NCBI GenBank assembly: GCA_963677015.1
Contig: OY781533.1
Location: forward strand, 3,348,001-3,412,000
Origin: G963556115 sp963677015
GTDB lineage: Bacteria > Planctomycetota > SZUA-567
Direction: 5' to 3'
DNA length: 64,000 nt
The first letter of the stretch is position 1, and every line of letters begins with the position of its first letter. The position numbers and the translations under genes were made by a program. Shown piece by piece: positions 62,054 through 64,000 of the stretch. The notes under the pieces were generated by a model. The model saw only the letters and a list, made by a program, of their open reading frames with translations, searched no databases and was not told the DNA's origin.

Positions 62054-63064
62054 ATGAATATAATAAAAATACTGTTAATACTCTGCATAATTAGTACTCT
62101 TGCAGGCTGTGTCTCCGAGAGCACAAATATTCCTAAACAGGAAACGTCAAGAGCAGTTCTTTCAATGAAAGAATTCAGCGATAAGCATAATCTTGAAGTT
62201 GAGAATTACGCCGGAGGTTATCTCTTCACCAGACAGGGAGTACGACTTCAGCTCTTCCCCGGACTTAACTATCTGCGGTACAACGGTAAAACTATCAGAA
62301 TTACTGACGCCCCATTTGTTTCAAACGGCGAACTGTTCCTGCCTCTAAGTCTGATCAGCAGCCTCCCGGACTCATTCAGTCCCAGAGAACAGGCGGTCAG
62401 CAGTATATTCGTGCTGCTTGATCCGGGACACGGCGGCGAAGATACCGGCGCAATTTCCGGAAAAGCTTTTGAAAAGGATATCGTTCTTGATATTGCCCGC
62501 AGAGTCCAGCAAAGACTAAACCGGGCCGGTATAGCTTCGCAGCTTACCCGAGATGCCGATTATTTTATAACACTTGATGAGCGGAGTAAGATAGCCAACA
62601 GACATCCCGGCGCTATATTTGTATCCATCCACGCCAATGCCGAAACAACCGGAAATGTTCAAGGAATAGAAACCTTCTACCTGACCTCTAAAATTTCTGA
62701 CAAACAACGGGCAGAATGGGCGTCAGATGCGTATGATTTTAACACTGCCGACGGCTCACTAAATCCAAAAATGGAGCTTATAGCTGCAGAAAAAATGAGT
62801 TACGGAGCCAGAAATGACAGCAAGACACTAGCCAGATTTGTACAGAATACCATAATCTCTGATCTTGGTGAACCGAGCCGCGGGGTAAAACAGGAAAACT
62901 TTTCAGTACTTAGAGAAAGCTTCTTTGGTCCGGCGATTCTGGTAGAGACCGGATTTGTTACCAATGCCCAGTCGCGCAGTAAATTATTGAATTATGCTTA
63001 TCGCCAGAAGATGGCGGAAAGTATCGCCAACGGTATATTAAAATTCATCCAAAGCAAAAACTAA
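62054..63064 (+). CDS. Lipoprotein N-acetylmuramoyl-L-alanine amidase (Amidase_3)
   Basis: 336 residues. Lipobox LAGC (C19) gives a lipid anchor. Residues about 35-110 form a small beta domain (copper-amine-oxidase N-terminal type); residues 118-334 are the zinc amidase with H126 and E140 (LLDPGHGGEDTG, FEKD), H193 (SIHAN) and catalytic E299 (VETGFVTN). It cleaves the lactyl-peptide bond of peptidoglycan. The last of the Mla-region genes, so an envelope function cluster. No ribosome site of note; AAAGACT precedes the ATG. No EnvC or NlpD activator is seen. Confidence 0.94.
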   Translation: MNIIKILLILCIISTLAGCVSESTNIPKQETSRAVLSMKEFSDKHNLEVENYAGGYLFTRQGVRLQLFPGLNYLRYNGKTIRITDAPFVSNGELFLPLSLISSLPDSFSPREQAVSSIFVLLDPGHGGEDTGAISGKAFEKDIVLDIARRVQQRLNRAGIASQLTRDADYFITLDERSKIANRHPGAIFVSIHANAETTGNVQGIETFYLTSKISDKQRAEWASDAYDFNTADGSLNPKMELIAAEKMSYGARNDSKTLARFVQNTIISDLGEPSRGVKQENFSVLRESFFGPAILVETGFVTNAQSRSKLLNYAYRQKMAESIANGILKFIQSKN

Positions 63065-63090
63065 CAATAAAAATTATTCCTCGGAAATAA

Positions 63091-63372
63091 TCAATCTGTT
63101 ATTATTTCTTCAATATTAAGCATTTCAAATAACCTGCGATTCCGGTCGCAGGCATTGACTACAGAAAGCTTTCTTCCCTGCTCTTTACGGAGCTTGTAAC
63201 CCATAATAATCGCACTAACTGCGATAGAGCAAAGCTGATCGACACCACTAAGATCCAAGACCAGATCTTCTTTTGAAACTTCAATAAAATCCGTAAGGTC
63301 ATCTCTGAATTTCTCAGCTTCATAATCCATAACCTCAGGATAATTCTCTTTAATTTTAATTACCTTGACCAT
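63091..63372 (-). CDS. STAS-domain protein
   Basis: 93-residue stand-alone STAS domain, like SpoIIAA-type anti-sigma factor antagonists. The loop with the candidate phospho-Ser is LDLSGVDQLCSIAVSAII (S49); a typical antagonist reads DSSG in place of QLCS, so phosphorylation is uncertain. It lies downstream of the diguanylate cyclase on the same strand (80-base gap) and may form a unit with it. A weak T-rich hairpin overlaps its stop (63073-63091). Other partners (anti-sigma kinase, phosphatase) are not in the window. Confidence 0.88.
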   Translation of the reverse strand: MVKVIKIKENYPEVMDYEAEKFRDDLTDFIEVSKEDLVLDLSGVDQLCSIAVSAIIMGYKLRKEQGRKLSVVNACDRNRRLFEMLNIEEIITD

Positions 63373-63452
63373 CCATTAAACTCCACAGTATTTTTAACCT
63401 GATATTCGACTTATTGAATATTATAAATACTTTAACAGCAATTGGCAAGAGT

Positions 63453-64000
63453 TTATGCAGCAATAGAATCATCCATATTATCATTTGATATGACCACACG
63501 ATTTCGACCACTGTTTTTAGCTGTATACAACGCTTTATCAGCTGCAGCGATAATATCATTGGTAGTCAGCATACTGCTCAGCAGCTCAGCTACCCCGAAA
63601 CTTGCAGTAACGGAAAAAGATTCCCCTTTATCATTGGCAAATAGCTCCTGCTCTATATTCTGACGAATTCGCTCCGCAAGTATTCTGGCACCATCAAGAT
63701 CGGTCTGCGGCATCAATACCGCCAGTTCCTCGCCGCCATAGCGGGCCACAACATCAGTATCTCTGGCGGTATCAGCAACAATATATGATATACGTTTTAA
63801 TACCTCATCTCCGATAAGATGACCCCAGGTATCATTCACCTTTTTGAAGAAATCAATATCGATAAGCATAAACGCCAGTTTTTCCACTCCAACCATATAT
63901 TCAGCGCAGTGATGTTGCAGCATCTCCAGCAGATAACGTTTATTATACAACTGCGTCAGACCGTCTTTCACCGCCAATTCATAAAGTCGCTGATTATACA
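63453..64000 (-). CDS. GGDEF diguanylate cyclase (cut by right edge)
   Basis: The frame stays open through the window edge (YNQRLYELAVKDGLTQLYNK), so the TTG at 63977 is internal and the N-terminus, probably with a sensor, is missing. The visible GGDEF domain is active by motif: RYGGEEL, with a product-inhibition I-site RDTD five residues before it, and the metal residues LIDIDFFKKVNDTWGH. The C-terminus ends DNMDDSIAA. It makes c-di-GMP; the HD-GYP protein at 46.7 kb could degrade it. The STAS gene follows on the same strand. Confidence 0.95.
   Translation of the reverse strand, partial: YNQRLYELAVKDGLTQLYNKRYLLEMLQHHCAEYMVGVEKLAFMLIDIDFFKKVNDTWGHLIGDEVLKRISYIVADTARDTDVVARYGGEELAVLMPQTDLDGARILAERIRQNIEQELFANDKGESFSVTASFGVAELLSSMLTTNDIIAAADKALYTAKNSGRNRVVISNDNMDDSIAA

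Noticed and set aside
62054..63372. STAS gene considered as MlaB of the lipid-transport operon
   Set aside because: It is on the opposite strand, downstream of a diguanylate cyclase, and separated from mlaF by three genes.
1..64000. CRISPR arrays, insertion sequences, prophage, toxin-antitoxin pairs
   Set aside because: No direct-repeat arrays, transposase motifs, terminal repeats or integrases were seen by eye in any part of the window.

Overview
The window looks like ordinary chromosome from a Gram-negative bacterium of the PVC group, most probably an anaerobic member of Lentisphaerota. This placement is an inference with moderate to low confidence. It rests on a type II pseudopilin ending in a FADGHV motif (common in planctomycetes, lentisphaerae and relatives), a single-chain NfnAB fusion, an MCE (Mla-type) lipid transport operon, DUF4416, C_GCAxxG_C_C and HEAT-repeat proteins, and fermentative alcohol dehydrogenases. 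Coding regions have moderate GC and intergenic regions are very AT-rich. I saw no phage genes, insertion sequences, CRISPR arrays or rRNA.

Layout. 1-3.6 kb: tail of an unrecognised coiled-coil protein, then a tandem pair of iron alcohol dehydrogenases. 3.8-8.7 kb: lysS with a small protein carrying a FliM-like EIDALL tip, then hemB-ispE, then corA. 9-12 kb: a YczE-like membrane protein, a GNAT acetyltransferase, a decayed membrane-protein gene and a pseudopilin. 12-15 kb (minus): DUF4416, a YycJ-type hydrolase and comM. 15-17.6 kb: pyrG and a lipoprotein. 17.7-23.3 kb (minus): nfnAB fusion, tsaB, HD protein, parB and a membrane-anchored helix-turn-helix protein. 23.5-28 kb (minus): glgP with a structured leader, then an endonuclease III-like protein and hisG. 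28.4-33.3 kb: tRNA-Asp, valS, an AmaP-like protein and queA. 34-37.4 kb: a siroheme-reductase-fold protein followed by a CheA-like soluble kinase. 37.6-44.3 kb: tRNA-Ser and gltB-gltD. 44.4-53 kb: recN (minus); HD-GYP regulator, divergent RNase HII-like protein and YacP-like NYN protein (plus); HEAT protein, purN and AMMECR1 (minus). 53.4-57.8 kb: pseudopilin-like lipoprotein, PAxY-repeat exported protein, C_GCAxxG_C_C protein, CvpA and metF. 57.9-63.1 kb: MlaE-MlaF-MCE-MCE followed by a lipoprotein amidase. 63.1-64 kb (minus): STAS protein and a diguanylate cyclase cut by the window edge.

Metabolically the window gives fermentative redox balancing (NfnAB, Fe-ADHs), ammonia assimilation (gltBD), glycogen breakdown (glgP), and single steps of heme/siroheme, isoprenoid, CTP, purine, histidine and folate pathways. 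Signalling is prominent: HD-GYP, GGDEF, STAS, a CheA-like kinase and an EIDALL protein.

The best candidate for an undescribed system is the two-gene unit at 34.0-37.3 kb: a stand-alone siroheme/[4Fe-4S]-fold protein with non-classical cysteine spacing, beside a soluble CheA-like kinase that has a Cys/His metal-site signature in its N-terminus and no CheW-coupling domain. Second is the RNase HII-like protein that has lost the GRG junction-recognition arginine and sits next to an NYN nuclease and an HD-GYP protein. A recurrent feature is the use of long perfect hairpins at gene ends, several without a T-tract.
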